A stretch of DNA of 64,000 nt from Polytrichum commune (GCA_950295325.1 OX485807.1:2854501-2918500); one strand, 5' to 3'; counted from the first letter of the stretch, positions 34,115 through 46,870 are shown. A program made the numbers and translations. Notes: generated by a model from the sequence alone, not told the origin.

Positions 34115-35490
34115 GAAGTAGACAAAGCTAATTCGGTCACTCCCCTGAATCATACACATGAATTTGAGTGGTATATAACTTGCTTGTAGTTGTCAACAAA
34201 CACCCAAATTGTTGTGCGTGTTCCAATGGGATTGGACAACATGCTTACAAGAAAGACACCATTCTAGGCTCAATAGTGTACAAACATGGGAGGGCCTATG
34301 CGATTGTTTGACCTAGACTTATAGCCTTTGCATCTCAACTCTGATTATGAAACTTGGAATGATAACCTTCTTTGCTAATTGGTTGAGAAAAAATCCCTAG
34401 TTAAATCCATCGGTCGTAATGCTTGTGGAGTTGAAAGTGTCCACATTAACCATGTCTACCTTTAGTTACAAACTTTTGAGCCATTTTTTTGAACCTCTCT
34501 AAAGTAGAATGCAAACATACCATCCTCGAAAGGGGAGAGTAGTACTGTCCAAATTTCCCCTTGTCGGGCGGGCATCGAGTCATTTGACAATACGAACGGA
34601 CACTTCATTCACGCCGGCCCCTTAAATTGGGACCGGAGTTTCTATCTATCTATCTAGAATGCAAACAAAGAAGAAAACAAAAAAGAAGTTATTCGCAATA
34701 TCCTCCAAAGAGGCACCAAACATGGAGTGCAATGGCTCTTTGGAAGGAGTGCCTCCAAGCAATATGTTGTCAAAGTCAAAACTTGAAAGTTGCCCGAAAC
34801 TCCCATGGGCGAGGTGGTTTCTTTGAGGGATCGCATTTGGGGATAATGTTTGAGAGAAAATTGAGAAGAATCGGCCCATTGGAGGAGCTAAGCGCCGTGC
34901 TAAACTTTGCATTGACTTGTCAATTGCAGGTTGCCCGATACTTAATTTTAGCCAACCTTAAAAGTCAATAACGTCCCGAATAATCTTACCATCTCAAGAT
35001 TCAAGAAACCCATCATTTTGTTTCAAGTTCCACGTACAAAGTTTCTCGGGTATCCCTAATGTATCACTTCTTTGAAACTTCTTCCTTCCAAAGCTCCAAA
35101 TTTTGGTGGCTGGTCAACGCGACGGATAAAATGTCGTGGCACTCATGATCCGAGTCCAAGTTCTTTCCAAGTTCTTCAAACAACTCCGACCACGGAACCC
35201 GGAGCTGTGTCGCAAACAGGGGCTTAAAATAAAATAGACAAAGAATCAAGATAGGAGTGCAATAGCCTATCGCGAGTGATGGTGATGACGTCCACCAGTT
35301 TTTGTGAGTAGCTTATTAGTCATTTTCACTTCGTCATGATCTGCCGTATATAAACTTAGACTGGTCAAGGCGAGAAACGCAGACAATCTCCTTTGACTCC
35401 AATAGTTATCTTATCGTGTCTGTTAATAAATTTGCGCACTTTATCACACATGGCTTACCCAGCATCTGTGAAGCGGTGAACAGGGAGAGT
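34115..35490. other. Gene-free stretch
   Basis: No supported gene. The frame at 34627-34971 has no recognisable family. Confidence 0.4.
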
Positions 35491-35494
35491 TTGG

Positions 35495-36660
35495 GCAAGA
35501 ATTGGTCGAGATCCCAGTGTTTCCAAATCCAACATGTTACATGTTGATGGTAAGTTATTCGGTTTTCCGTCATTAACGTAAGATATACACTCTAACCTCC
35601 CTAATTAATGCCACGTTTGTGGCAAATCAAAGTGCATGTGATATTAAAGAGGTTTGCGGTGTTAACATGGATGCGTGATAATAGAGGATTAGTGTTCGCA
35701 TGTGACAATATGGAATAATGCAAAGTCAACAATGCAATGTTGACAATATCGACGATGGTGACGATGATATCGTATTCTTCGGTCGGTGTGCATACTAACT
35801 ACTTACGTTATTTGGGTAAAAAAATGATGCTCTCAGTAGAAAGTTACAGCAATGCGTAACTCCAATTTTGGTAACCCACGCTAATTAGACAAAACAGTGT
35901 AGTGTCTGGGATGATTTTGGGCATCGTTGGTCAAGATCCTACTGTTTCTCCAAGTCCCAACTGGTTAAATGAGGACAACTTTCGGTTATTCGTGGAATTT
36001 TCCTGAAGTCTTGAACTTCAACTGTTTATTTCTTAAACTCATCTGTAACTAGCAGTCGGTTAATCCCATTAACCAGCTGTGAAGTGTTTAGCAATCCGAC
36101 CTTGAAACTTATACACCTTATTTCCCTGCCAGCAACTATAACTTCCTTGCCTGAGCCCAGGTTGTGATGATTTAGAATCAGTGAGCATTGCTTTAAGAAG
36201 CCTCCATGGCGAGTCTATGCGTCAAAGGTGCTGTCCTTGCTGAGCTTGTACCACCAAGCCCCTCAATTAGCTAGCTAGCCTGACAGTATGCAACACATTG
36301 CTTGTTCCTAACTTAGTGCTGACTGCCTTCAAGTGATGTTGAAGACGGCGGACACGCGGGGGTAGAGTTTACGATATGAGCAAGCTGGTCGGTTATGGCC
36401 ATGTCCGTATACATGTTCATGCATGTTTATTGTTTTTGTCAGTGTCCGGGGAGGTTTTGGGCACAATCGGTTGCGATCCAAGTGTTTCCAAGCCTGAGTG
36501 GCCGATTACATCTTGATATCTTCTGGTATTCCTTTATTAGTTTAAAGTCTATTCTAAAAATTCCTCTAAAATGATCGGCAATTTGCCTAAAGTCTACAAC
36601 TGGCACCGGCCACTTCTCAAACTCGACCGGCCTATCTGTAACTAACGATTGGATCTCCCT
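35495..36660 (+). repeat. Three copies of a dispersed repeat (GATCC..GTGTTTCCAA family)
   Basis: Copies at about 35498-35570, 35918-36070 and 36455-36660 share TTGGTC(A/G)AGATCC, then (A/C)(A/G)TGTTTCCAA, a TTACAT(G/C)TTGA block, and TGAAGTCT..AACTTCAACTG..TATCTGTAACTA. A fourth copy lies at about 45826-46010. Copies share an internal order but are 20-30% different by eye. Origin unknown. Confidence 0.6.
35805..35905. mobile_element. Fragment of the palindrome-ended MITE family
   Basis: GCAATGCGTAACTCCAATTT near 35851, the AGTAGAAAGTTACAGCAATG context and a terminal CAGTGTAGT match the right half of the full copies. The rest is lost. It is adjacent to the second copy of the dispersed repeat at 35918. 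Confidence 0.5.
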
Positions 36661-36669
36661 GTTCCTAGT

Positions 36670-38630
36670 TTTCTTGTTATTGTTGTCACCGTTGTGTGAA
36701 ACATGAGATGCAGTTTTCTTGGGTTCATTATCCCAGCCGCGATCCTTGCGGAAATCATTGAAGTCTTGCAACGGAAGCACGGAACAGCCAAGGTACCCGA
36801 CTGGGTATAAATTTGGACACGTCAACATTCTCGGCTGATCTCTGAATTTGCTGAGCTGGCTCCACATTTTGTGCAGATTAAAAAAATAAAATGCCCAATT
36901 CACAAGAGCTCCCTTTGTACTCCTCCTTGTCAGTAATTTTATGCGGTCGGGGTATTGAGGAGATTTTGTTCGGACAGATAGTGTTCATTTGTGGAATTGA
37001 CTCTGATATACATTGTAGGTACCTATTATATTAGGTTATATTGTTCTGTGTCTGTATAAAGCCCACATGGACTGAGTTTGAAGTCACAGGCTCAGATTGA
37101 GCTGCGAAGTAGTATTGTTATTATTAATTTTGACAAGGGTTCATCTCCATCTTCCATTGGGTCCAAGTTTGACAATTAATTCTTTTTCTTTTGATGGTTT
37201 AGGGTTTAGTGCATTGATTGGAGACCTGAAATGGAAGTCGAATCTGATGTATAAGTATATGTTTATGTGGACCTGTGTACCAATGGCTTAGGATATGGAA
37301 TTCAAAAGGTGACCCAGATGCAAGTTTCAAGAATTTTAGGTCAAACGTCCATTGTGGCAAGTTGGAATTTTGATGTTGGTAGTCCAAGATCATCACCTCC
37401 ATGTTGCATGCCTTCTGCAAGTTTCCATTACTTGCTACTGACTTTGTCAGTCGCGTAACAGCAAGTACGCAGTGCGTTGTAAGAGTGTATCATTTGCGCA
37501 AGAATCTACGTACTGTCAGATATTTCGGATCCTAAAACACTGCTTAATTATCAGAAACTTTGAGGTCAAATTGCATATGCTGCAGACCTGACTTTAAGCA
37601 AATGTTGGAGAAACTACCTGGACCCACTGATTGCATGAAGAAAATATTGGAAGCTTGTGAAAGGCAGTGATTGTATATTGTACAGAAGACAACCCTAGTC
37701 ATGTTGGACTTCCGTTCTGTTTAAGTTTGTATGGGAGTTTTTGATGGTATATCCTTGTCTTTGTCGTTTTACCAATATGACTTAGCACTGATTGATGTAA
37801 TAGCAATCACAAGCACAAAATCAAAGCACAAAAGCAAAGTCCTAAAAACAATGGTGATTCTATTGTAGTGAATGGGATTACAGACAACTGAATAAAAAGA
37901 AGACAGAATGAATTTCTTTTCTTCACTTTGAAATGTAAACCTGTTCACTGGCATGCATTCTCTGCTGGCAAAGCCATCGAGAAATTTGTAAATTAGAAAG
38001 GCTGCTTGATGAGCATGTAAAGACCCTGCCCTACATTTGCCTTTGTTATTTGGTGAATCTTGTTAGACAGAAGAAGTCTTCCACTTTCGGAAGCCGGCTC
38101 TGTCAGCACATCCCCCACATTAATGTGGGAAATTAATGTCCGGCTTTAAAATGGATTAGAATGGCACCTCCTATCAACCCTTCTGAAATTTTAGGCCAGG
38201 ACATTTGGGCTACCGGCCTCCTTCATGTGACCCTTGATTTCTCAGGTAGCCTGAGTGACTTGGCCCAGAATTTCAAGATGCGCCATTCACCTAAACAAAT
38301 TGCATAATTAACTACTAATCATATTTCCCTAGGAATCCACATGCACAAAACACATCCAGCTCAAGTCAAGAAGACGAGAATCATACCCGAATAGTCAACA
38401 AGTGCTTAATAAAATTGAGTACACATTTGGAGAAGTTCCTATTAATTCAGGGCTGGAGCAGAACTTTGAGATTAAAATTTGTTACCAGCTCCAATTAATC
38501 CTACTTCATGTTTGGTCAATTTCGGGTTCTAAGTGGTCTCAACAAATGCATGAATCATGGCAAAGTCACACTGAGTGTCAAAGTCTAGCTTGACTATCTA
38601 TACTAGCTGGCTACTCATTTGCAGACACAA
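36670..38630. other. Gene-free stretch
   Basis: No gene supported. The 154-codon minus-strand frame at 36439-36903 overlaps the dispersed repeat and has no recognisable domain. Confidence 0.4.
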
Positions 38631-38636
38631 ACCTAT

Positions 38637-38818
38637 TCATGAGATATTTGCAATTGACTTATCTTTTTGAGCTTCAACAGCAGCCTTCATGGCCTCTTTA
38701 TGTCGAGTGGTGGCGAGCAACTTCTGGTCATAAGCACTCAACCCTTTGTCTCCTCCTCCACCTTCTTCGCTTCTTCTGGAACTCGACTTGCACCTCCCAG
38801 CTGCTTCGGCTTTTGTCT
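38637..38818 (-). pseudogene. Possible isolated exon or gene fragment
   Basis: On the minus strand a good acceptor (TTTTCTCAG, exon from about 38818) is followed by an open frame of about 60 codons. It reads TKAEAAGRCKSSSRR, then GLSAYDQKLLATTRHKEAMK, and ends AVEAQKDKSIANIS before TGA. The composition is coding-like and hydrophilic, unlike nearby frames. I do not recognise the protein, and no upstream exon was found. It may be a last exon, or a fragment carried by a transposon. Confidence 0.3.
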
Positions 38819-38889
38819 GAGAAAACACACCCACAACTGTTGCTGAAGCTGCTACAAAACATTTGCAACATCAAGAAAATCTTGTAACT

Positions 38890-41175
38890 AAGTTGGTATC
38901 CTCTTGTAAACGTGTCTGGGGTTCACATATGAGCCCATGGCTACAATCAAGGTGAAGTGTTCCTCATTCACGGCAACACATGTTGTTGACGTTGTCTCTC
39001 TTTGTCTCTCTCTAACTTGATATTTGAACAATGTGGCATTGCATGGGAAAACATCGTTACTTCTTTTTTAAGTGTATTTCAAGGGTTGTTTATTAAATGG
39101 CATTTTGGCACCGTAAGGGTTCCTTGATACGATTCCAATAAACGTTGCAACATGTGAGGAGATTATAATTTTTATTTCTTTTTTCTTTTTTGCACATCAT
39201 CAAGGTTCAACGTTGGCAATGACTGTGATGCCACACAGTTGAATCCTTCATCTTTAGAAGACACCAAAAAGAATGCCTTTGGTGTTTATGATGGGGAAGC
39301 CCCCCTCATGTGGGCTTCCTAGACTTCAATCCCCAAGACCTCAGTACCTACGTCCTGAGGTTTTATTCCAGAAAAATCCCTAAAGGAGGGGGACTTCTTC
39401 TAGACATTTAACTATTTTGCACATGAGGCGACGTGTTGGGGTTGGGGGAGAGGATGCCTTCCTGATAACATAACCCATACCCTCCCACGCCTGCAATCTA
39501 AACCGCCAATCTCCATGAATGAAGGGCCCAGAGAGGAGGATCCCAAAATGGTCATGTCCAGCAATCCCACTTGGGCCTGTCACCTAAGTTAGTTCATATG
39601 CGAGCACCAAATTTTTAGATGGCATAACATTTCACCTACGATCGAGACGCATCCGTTGCAGTGGTATCGTGTTGGCAAACCACCAATCTGTTTGGTGGGG
39701 TGCATTGCTTTGGTGCTGGCTGCCACTTGGTTTGACAGCAGGATTGTTGGGCAGAACAGCTGGCACGAAGACACACCTACGTGTACTGTTGTCGTGGCCA
39801 TGGCCCTCTCACAAAACCTGGCATGCAAACCATACCTGTTACAATTCTCTTTGACTCTCGAATCATGCGCAGCAAATCATGTTTACAGCATGCAATATCC
39901 TCCAAGAGCACCATGTTTAATCGATTGTGGTGTGGTGTGAACAGTTCTAGGTACATACTAATGGTGGACTTTCAAGCATTATGATTTGGCTCGTCATGAG
40001 AATCCCCCTTAATTTGTTCAATACCACACCCCTTTCACTTTGAGCAATGGTCACTTTACATTTGCAGATCAAACTCGCAATGAGAACTTCATGCAAGTTT
40101 GTTCAATCTCTCAGTTGTTTGAGCTTTGCATGTCAAATCCAAGGAAACTCCTGAGAATTGCAAGTGCGAGCTCACAAATTGAGCTCTACTGTAGGAGATA
40201 GCCTTACATTGCTTTCTTGGCTCTCTGCGCTTACTATGTTCTTCTATGTGATGTGATCAGTACATAAGTATATAGCTAGGGAGGAGACAATTAAGGCAAA
40301 TTTACCGTATAGACGAATGATTGACTTCCCACCTGATTGCGAAGTTGCCTCATCACTTGAATTGCAGATTTGTAAAAGACTCAAGTTCTGATTTTCATTT
40401 TGGGCGACTGCGATCTGAGGTCAATGGACAGAGCTGATGTCTTCCAACGCAACTACCCACATATATTGACGAATTCTGAAACTTTCTGAACTGCAAATGA
40501 ATTAATATGACAACCCACATCGGCACTGTCATCAAACTCACTGGAACAGACAGGAGGATCTCATGAGCAGGGGAAGAAATCTCGACTAGCACTCTACGTG
40601 TACCAAGTGCACTAATTGAAACAAGCACTCGATCCACGTTGAGGAGGCATGAATGTGGCAAGTCTAACGTCCACCTGATCAGGAATTCCTCGGTGCACAA
40701 CTGTGTGAAATATTGCACTGCCTCACCACGTCAGCGGCATGGGCCTTATCCGAAAGTTTGAAACATGCAAGAGTGTAGGAACTGATGAGAAAGTGGATCA
40801 TTGGAGTCTGGAGATCGAGTATAGGATTCTAGCCAAGCCCATCAAGCCCCTGCTCATGGGAGAGGAAGATTCGCTCCGTTGGCAATGGATAAAGATCCTC
40901 CTTTTTGTGGAGGGTGTAATCTACTCTGCACATGGTGCTATAAGTGTTGCTATAAGCGCCGATTCTATAAATAAATTGCTACTGTTGTAAATATCTCTCG
41001 TTAGCAATTGTGAGTGGATGTCCACGCACCAAAGTATGTCTTATTTGAATTTTGTATGCAACAGTTATAATTGTTCAAACTTTTGTTGGTGGATAACTCA
41101 AACTTGACATGAGAGCTTGATGTTAAGGTGGTGGATGTTCTCAAAATTAATATCCACGATAAAAGGTGATGTGTT
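38890..41175. other. Gene-free stretch
   Basis: No supported gene or mobile element. The overlapping frames at 39589-39984 on both strands have no family resemblance. Confidence 0.4.
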
Positions 41176-41181
41176 GATTTA

Positions 41182-41604
41182 GGGTGAGTTTCTATGTAGG
41201 CCACTTGCACACTAGATTCTAGATAATAATGGGTCGGAGGTGTTTGTATGTAGTGAAGCACAAGCCGCCATCCAACCACATTCTGGAGGTCCGCTAGAAT
41301 ATGGAGGGCTGTGGACACGGGCCGCTAGACTTCCATGCGCCCACTACATAATCTTTAACCTACAAGTGATGGTCACCAAAGGATTGAGACCCACTGAAGA
41401 CTCAAGAGAACCGATGATGGTCTAGAACTCCATCCTTCGCAAACTGGAGGAGGAGGTCAGTAGGTGGGCCCGGATTTGAGAAGATGGGAGTAGCTAGTTG
41501 GCACATATGAACCTTACCCCATCATATTCCCTCTACATTTGGGTGGGTTTGTCCTTATTCACACTAAAATCTGGTGGGCGAGCGGCCTCCATGGAAACCC
41601 ACTC
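41182..41604. mobile_element. Harbinger-like MITE, full copy A
   Basis: The 423-bp element has long imperfect terminal inverted repeats. The left end is GGGTGAGTTTCTATGTAGGC and the right end is GCCTCCATGGAAACCCACTC. They continue inward with CACT(A/T)AGATT-type similarity. It is flanked by TTA at 41179-41181 and 41605-41607, the 3-bp target site of PIF/Harbinger elements. Related copies are at 44735 (minus) and 49050. It lies 80 bases from the Mutator-like element at 41685. Confidence 0.75.
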
Positions 41605-41684
41605 TTAGCATGTTATATCTTAAGTACATTGTTTATAATAACTACCTTGGGCATACTTATAGTGTGACTTACCACCCTTCAATG

Positions 41685-43141
41685 GGCCGGGGATTCGTGG
41701 CACTCAAGTAAAGTCATCCGGTAACAAAAAACAGATGAGTCCATCAAGAAGCTCGGATGGAGCTTACTTTAGTGAAACGCCTCCGAGTTGGCATGTAAGA
41801 CCTATTTTCTCCCTCATAGCTATTGTGAACTACTAGTTATATTGTAAATATCAATTAGTTGGCAAGGGGCAATGATGCGCCTTGGATGCTCTAAGCCTAT
41901 TTTCTAAACTTCCATGAGTTGTTTCCAAGGCCATGATGTGGCTTTGACTTCCACATGGTTATTTTGATAAATATGACAAGATATCAACGTGTGCAACATA
42001 TAATTATGATGTGTTGTCATAGACATTTTTTTGTCCATACTTCATTTATTTTGCACGGGTGTGATTGCTCAAACCTTTATAATATGTCAAAATAATATAT
42101 ATCAACTTATGGTAAATTGGTGAACTCAAAAATAAAATAAAATAAAATAATTATTATTAACATATAATACAATTTATTTGAAAATAATCAATATACACTA
42201 TGTGATTTTAAAGATAATACAATATGTGATGAGGATAAAATATTACAATATTTCAGATAGGCTATAATCAGAAACTTATGATTTTCTGAGTATACCCCAT
42301 CCATAATGTTGTCCCACAAGTCTAATTCCAAATAACATACTATTTATTTATACCTCATATTATATTACCTAATTTAATTAATTAATTTATACTTAATTTT
42401 TTGTTGAATTTTTATATTCTATGTTCATTGTTGAATTTTGGTCATCTTATGAACATTTGCATTAATCTATCATTAAGATGACAAAGATAGTTTTAAATGG
42501 TAAGTCACAAAATTATAACCTCAATATTAATGAGGATTTTGTAATGTTTTTGACCTCCAACTTAATTACGTGCTTCATTGATGGTTTCACTTCCGGAATG
42601 AAATCCCAATCAATTGCTTAATTACTAATTGGAAGTGCACATATATATTGGATTTTAGACCTTGAAGGTGAGGTGCACTCAATATGGGATTTGTAGTCAA
42701 GCAGCCTTCAAGAATGCAAGGGCAATGTTTTTTTTCGAAGTTGGGCGGGATGGGCAACAATTTTCGATCGGGTTAACAAATTTCTTTAGAGGGTTGCCCT
42801 AGCCCAAATTTGAGACCCCGGAAAGTTTGTGAGGGGGTATTTAATGTCCGCCCATATTAATTTCTTAAAAATAACCGGACTAGTAATGATAGGTTGGCAA
42901 CGCATGATGCACCCACTTGTTTCTATATGAGGCATTTTTATTTTATCTAACTCCCTTTGTATTATTGCCTTAAGTATTAGATTAGACTAGGATTATTTAG
43001 AACTACTAAAACTTGGTATTTTTGTAACCCTTGAGACAAGGAGCCGACGACGTGAGGTAGTGTCTAAAGTGGTTCATCTCATCCGCAAAGATGAATGAAC
43101 TCTCACTAATGAAAATATATGAGTGCCACGAATCCCCGGCC
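41685..43141. mobile_element. Mutator-like element (non-autonomous), 1,457 bp
   Basis: The termini are perfect 22-bp inverted repeats: left starts GGCCGGGGATTCGTGGCACT (41685-41706), right ends AGTGCCACGAATCCCCGGCC (43120-43141). They are flanked by an identical 9-mer, CCTTCAATG, at 41676-41684 and 43142-43150. A perfect 9-bp target duplication with G-starting ends is typical of Mutator-like elements. The interior is AT-rich without a transposase frame. The perfect ends and perfect target duplication suggest a fairly recent insertion. Confidence 0.88.
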
Positions 43142-43154
43142 CCTTCAATGCGCA

Positions 43155-44228
43155 CTATACACCATCACGCATTAAAATAATGTGGAACTTTATACTTGAG
43201 GGAATTGCTTTTGCATCAATCTCTCCACACATCCAAAATTAATGTAATTTCTATTCAGATAGTAATATTTAACAAGGAAAATATGGGGAAATGGTTAATT
43301 TCCATTTGGTTGAAATCTGTTTTGGGAAATAGATTGAGCAATTTTATTTTATATTTTAAATCGTCCAAGTAGGATGCATATGAATAGGATCTCACTTTTG
43401 TTGGAAGTCTTGCAAATGCATACTATCTTCCATCTTATTGAAATGTCATGGCCTACAACACAACCCTCTGATGTTATATACTATGGGTTGGAATATATTG
43501 TCCACCTACAATATTATCCCCAATGATTTTGGTGTTGGCTTTCTCGTACATAGTGTGGCCCACAATATATACCCTGAACTATGTAGTTTACAAGAGGTTC
43601 TTACATATGGCAAAACATGTGTTTTCTATTTGTGGAATTTGTGCTCAAATCTATAAAAAATTAAATATCCACTGATACAATTTGAGACAAAAATCATGGA
43701 ATTTTATAACAATTCATACAACAAGTCAATAATAATGCATTTGATAATTTGACTCTTCATAAATTTAGTTGAAACAATCCGTATATCATCCAAAATGGTG
43801 TCAAAGGGGTCAAAGCAAATTTTTGGCAACCATATTGTGGTTGCATACGACATTAGGGGTTAAAGACTAGGGCAATGTATTGTGAAGTTATGCAACCCAT
43901 CAATTTCTAGTGCCTTGAGTAGGCCGATTTTTTTTGGTGAGGTATCAAAGTAGTGGAGATAGGCGAACAATCTCCTTGACAATGAAGATAATGGACATGA
44001 TTTGGTGAATAGCCGGTTTTGTATTGGAGGTCGGTTGAAAATCTCCTCAACATTGAAGATGATGGACATAGTGAAACAACCAAGATATATTTGAGAGATT
44101 CATGATTTCTAGGTAGTTCGTGGTAATACTTCTAGCTATACAAGACTGCACCTTTTGGTCACAACCATGTAAATAAAAAAGAATTGAGAGAATACAATAC
44201 ACTTTCTCTTCCTATTCAATTCAACCAA
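43155..44228. other. Gene-free AT-rich stretch
   Basis: No supported gene. AT-rich with short frames only. Confidence 0.4.
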
Positions 44229-44230
44229 TC

Positions 44231-44383
44231 CATAACATCATTCAAATCCATAACAATGTTCCGCGGGACTGTCAATATTCCAAAGAATATTCCCATATTC
44301 ATACTAATTACGGAATATATGGAATATTCTCTATAATATTGTCAGTCCCGCGGAACACTGTTATGAATATGAATAATGTTATG
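44231..44383. mobile_element. Hairpin MITE (foldback), 153 bp
   Basis: Almost the whole segment is one inverted repeat. The left arm CATAACATCATTCAAATCCA continues to GTTCCGCGGGACTGTCAATA and AGAATATTCC. The right arm reads back GGAATATTCTCTATAATATT, CAGTCCCGCGGAAC and ATATGAATAATGTTATG. Arms are about 60 bases with few mismatches around a short loop. A related copy lies at 61666-61804. No coding capacity. Confidence 0.8.
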
Positions 44384-44734
44384 TCCACCGAGTTTGTTGC
44401 AAAAGGACTAAATTCTAGACATTTTTGGTCTCTAATTAGTTAGATGTTAGTTGCAGCACTAGGGCACACCACATAAATGCATTGTTTCTAAAGTTCCCAC
44501 CTTGGGCACATTAAAAAGTTTGAAACTACACAATGTAAAAGTCGAGAATTGGATGGAAAGCACATGACTCTGGCCAAGCCCACAAAGGTCCCTTCACATT
44601 GAAAGAATATTAGCTCTTTGTTAAGGACCCAAATATTGTTTTGTTTTGTACAAGGAAATGTATCAGTCCAAATGCCCTTTCAAATTGTAAAACTATTGTT
44701 TTTGAGGGAATTTTGCGTTTTTCACAACTTCTAA

Positions 44735-45123
44735 GGGTTAGTTTTCATGTAGGCCACTTCGTCCACCACATTCTAGTGTGAATACATATCAACCTGTCCA
44801 AATGTGAAAGGAATCTTGTGAGGTAGGGTTCGTATGTCCCAACTAGTTACTCCCATCTTCTCAAATCCAGGCCTACATGGTAACCTTTTTCCCCCGGTTA
44901 CCAAGGATGGAGTATTAGACCAACATTGGTTCTTTTGAGTCTTCAATGAATCTTAATCCTTCGGTGACCAGCACTTGTAAGTTAAAGATTGTTTAGTGGG
45001 TGCATGGAAGTCTAGCAGCCCATGTCCAAGGCCCTCCACATTCTAACTGACCATCAAAATGTGATTGGATGACGGGTTGTGCTCAACCACGTGTGAACAC
45101 CTCTGATCCACCATTATCTAGAA
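44735..45123. mobile_element. Harbinger-like MITE, copy B (inverted, truncated at one end)
   Basis: In inverted orientation relative to copy A. It starts GGGTTAGTTTTCATGTAGGC after TAA, and carries the family blocks for CTCCCATCTTCTCAAATCC and TGGAAGTCTAGCAGCCCATG. It ends near CCATTATCTAGAATATAG without the outermost ~30 bases of that terminus. Confidence 0.7.
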
Positions 45124-45339
45124 TATAGTTACCTTATAACAATTGCATAATTGCTTATGTGAATTGATGAAGATAAATTGCTACCCACACTATATTTAAT
45201 GATACCCTAATTAAGGTAGATAGTGTAATTGTGGAATTGACATTAATGTACTTCTAATGAGTATCGGTGATTACACCAAAAAGTTTGTACTTGAGAATCA
45301 CAATAATGTCCCCTTGTTAGAAGTGCTACAATAGATAGC

Positions 45340-45358
45340 CGCACACACACACACACCT
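45340..45358. repeat. CA microsatellite
   Basis: About eight CA dinucleotides in a row. Confidence 0.7.
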
Positions 45359-45825
45359 ATGAAAACCACATCAATTGTTGTACTCACTATTAAGCTATTT
45401 ATCTCTTTGTTTGTAGAACATCATCATGCGCACCGTGACATTAATCTAATATATGGTATTTAAAACACTAGTGTAGTGTATAACATGATTATCCATTCTA
45501 GTTAAACCCTTGTGACAAAAATTTGCAACTTCACATGTAATCAACCCCTAGAGAAGAGTCATCTAGGCGTTTGACAGTATAGTAGGTATTCCTTCTATGA
45601 AAAATGGAAGAACTACATCAATATGCCCAATTAGATTGCCTTTACAAGTAGGTTGCCTCTTTACCCATGCAATTCATCTTGCTTCAATACCATATTACAA
45701 AGACTTATAACTTTGGTTTCTCATCCATGTAGCATCTATAATAAACTAATAATTAATGTATTATGTTGCCGTGGTGGTAAATGTTGCACATATCAATGTA
45801 CAAACTAGTGCATGGGAAGTCTTTG

Positions 45826-46010
45826 GGTATAGTCGGTCAAGATCCAAGTGATTCTAAATCCATCCGGTTACATGTTGACATCTTCCAGGTTTGCTTCATT
45901 CATTTGAGGTATATTTTATAGATTCCTCTAAAATGATCAGTAATTCTCTTGAAGTCTCAAACTTCAACTGGTTATTTCAGTTCGTCTGTAACTAGCTGTC
46001 AACTCTCGTT
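45826..46010 (+). repeat. Fourth copy of the dispersed GATCC..AAGTG repeat
   Basis: GTCGGTCAAGATCCAAGTGA, CCGGTTACATGTTGACATCT, CCTCTAAAATGATC and TCAAACTTCAACTGGTTATT match the copies at 35.5-36.7 kb, about 10 kb away. Confidence 0.6.
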
Positions 46011-46315
46011 GTTCACTGTACAAACCCACTCTTTTGAGGTTCATAATATGACTCAACATTGTAAATTTGTTTTGTGGGCCCCGGAATATAATCATGGAAT
46101 TTTGAGAGCTGAGTCTGAATCTGAGTCATCCCAAGGGTGTATCCTAGGGCCCACATAACAAAAGCACAATGTTGAGTAATGGTATGTTAATATTCCATAA
46201 TAGGCAAATACTATTGAAAAAATAATTACATGCTCCGAACAAAATAGAAACAAGAATCTAGTCACGTATAGCAATGATGACTAGATACACCGCATGTGGA
46301 CTCGTAACATCCAAC

Positions 46316-46538
46316 ACTACACTACAATATGATATTCACTATCACTCACTATTTGGATTCACACAAAATGCTATATATTTATTATTGATGTAAGTTTTTT
46401 GCCAAGCAAAGTTGTTGATGTTTTATAATGTCCAATCAACCAATTAAACATTTTTTGGTGCAATATGAGATGTACAATAAGTAGATATGGCATTACATAA
46501 TTCCAAGTAGTAAGTGACATTAAGTATTATGTTTAGTT
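46316..46538. mobile_element. Palindrome-ended MITE, full copy
   Basis: Starts ACTACACTACAATATGATAT and ends AGTGACATTAAGTATTATGTTT. The interior has the family motifs CAAAATGCTATATATTTATT and TAATTCCAAGTAGTAAGTGA. Length about 223 bp, diverged by small changes. Confidence 0.75.
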
Positions 46539-46870
46539 AAGCATAATAACAAATTTCAAGTTCGGACCCCACTTGTTACACATTAACAAAGTCCATGTGT
46601 CAGGTTCACTAGATATTTTTGTCACATTAAAGGTGCAAGTGATGACCAAAGATACACAACATGTATTGTAATTCATACAATACATATACAAAATGGACCC
46701 TAAGTTTTGCTTGTTGGACATAAACCCTTAAATGCCTAAGCAATCCAAACGTGTTAAAATGGATGTGGTCTTTGTTAATTAAATATTTTTTAAATATTCT
46801 TGATATTTTAGTATGTTAGGTGGCATGAAATGGAATCCATAGGTGATGGAATTCAAACCTAATGTTCATA

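Noticed and set aside
36439-36903. A 154-codon minus-strand protein
   Set aside because: It overlaps the dispersed repeat, has no recognisable domain, and neighbouring repeat copies do not keep the frame.
40395-40990. Frames on both strands near 40.4-41.0 kb as genes
   Set aside because: No family resemblance, no splice or promoter context, and no frame conservation to compare with.
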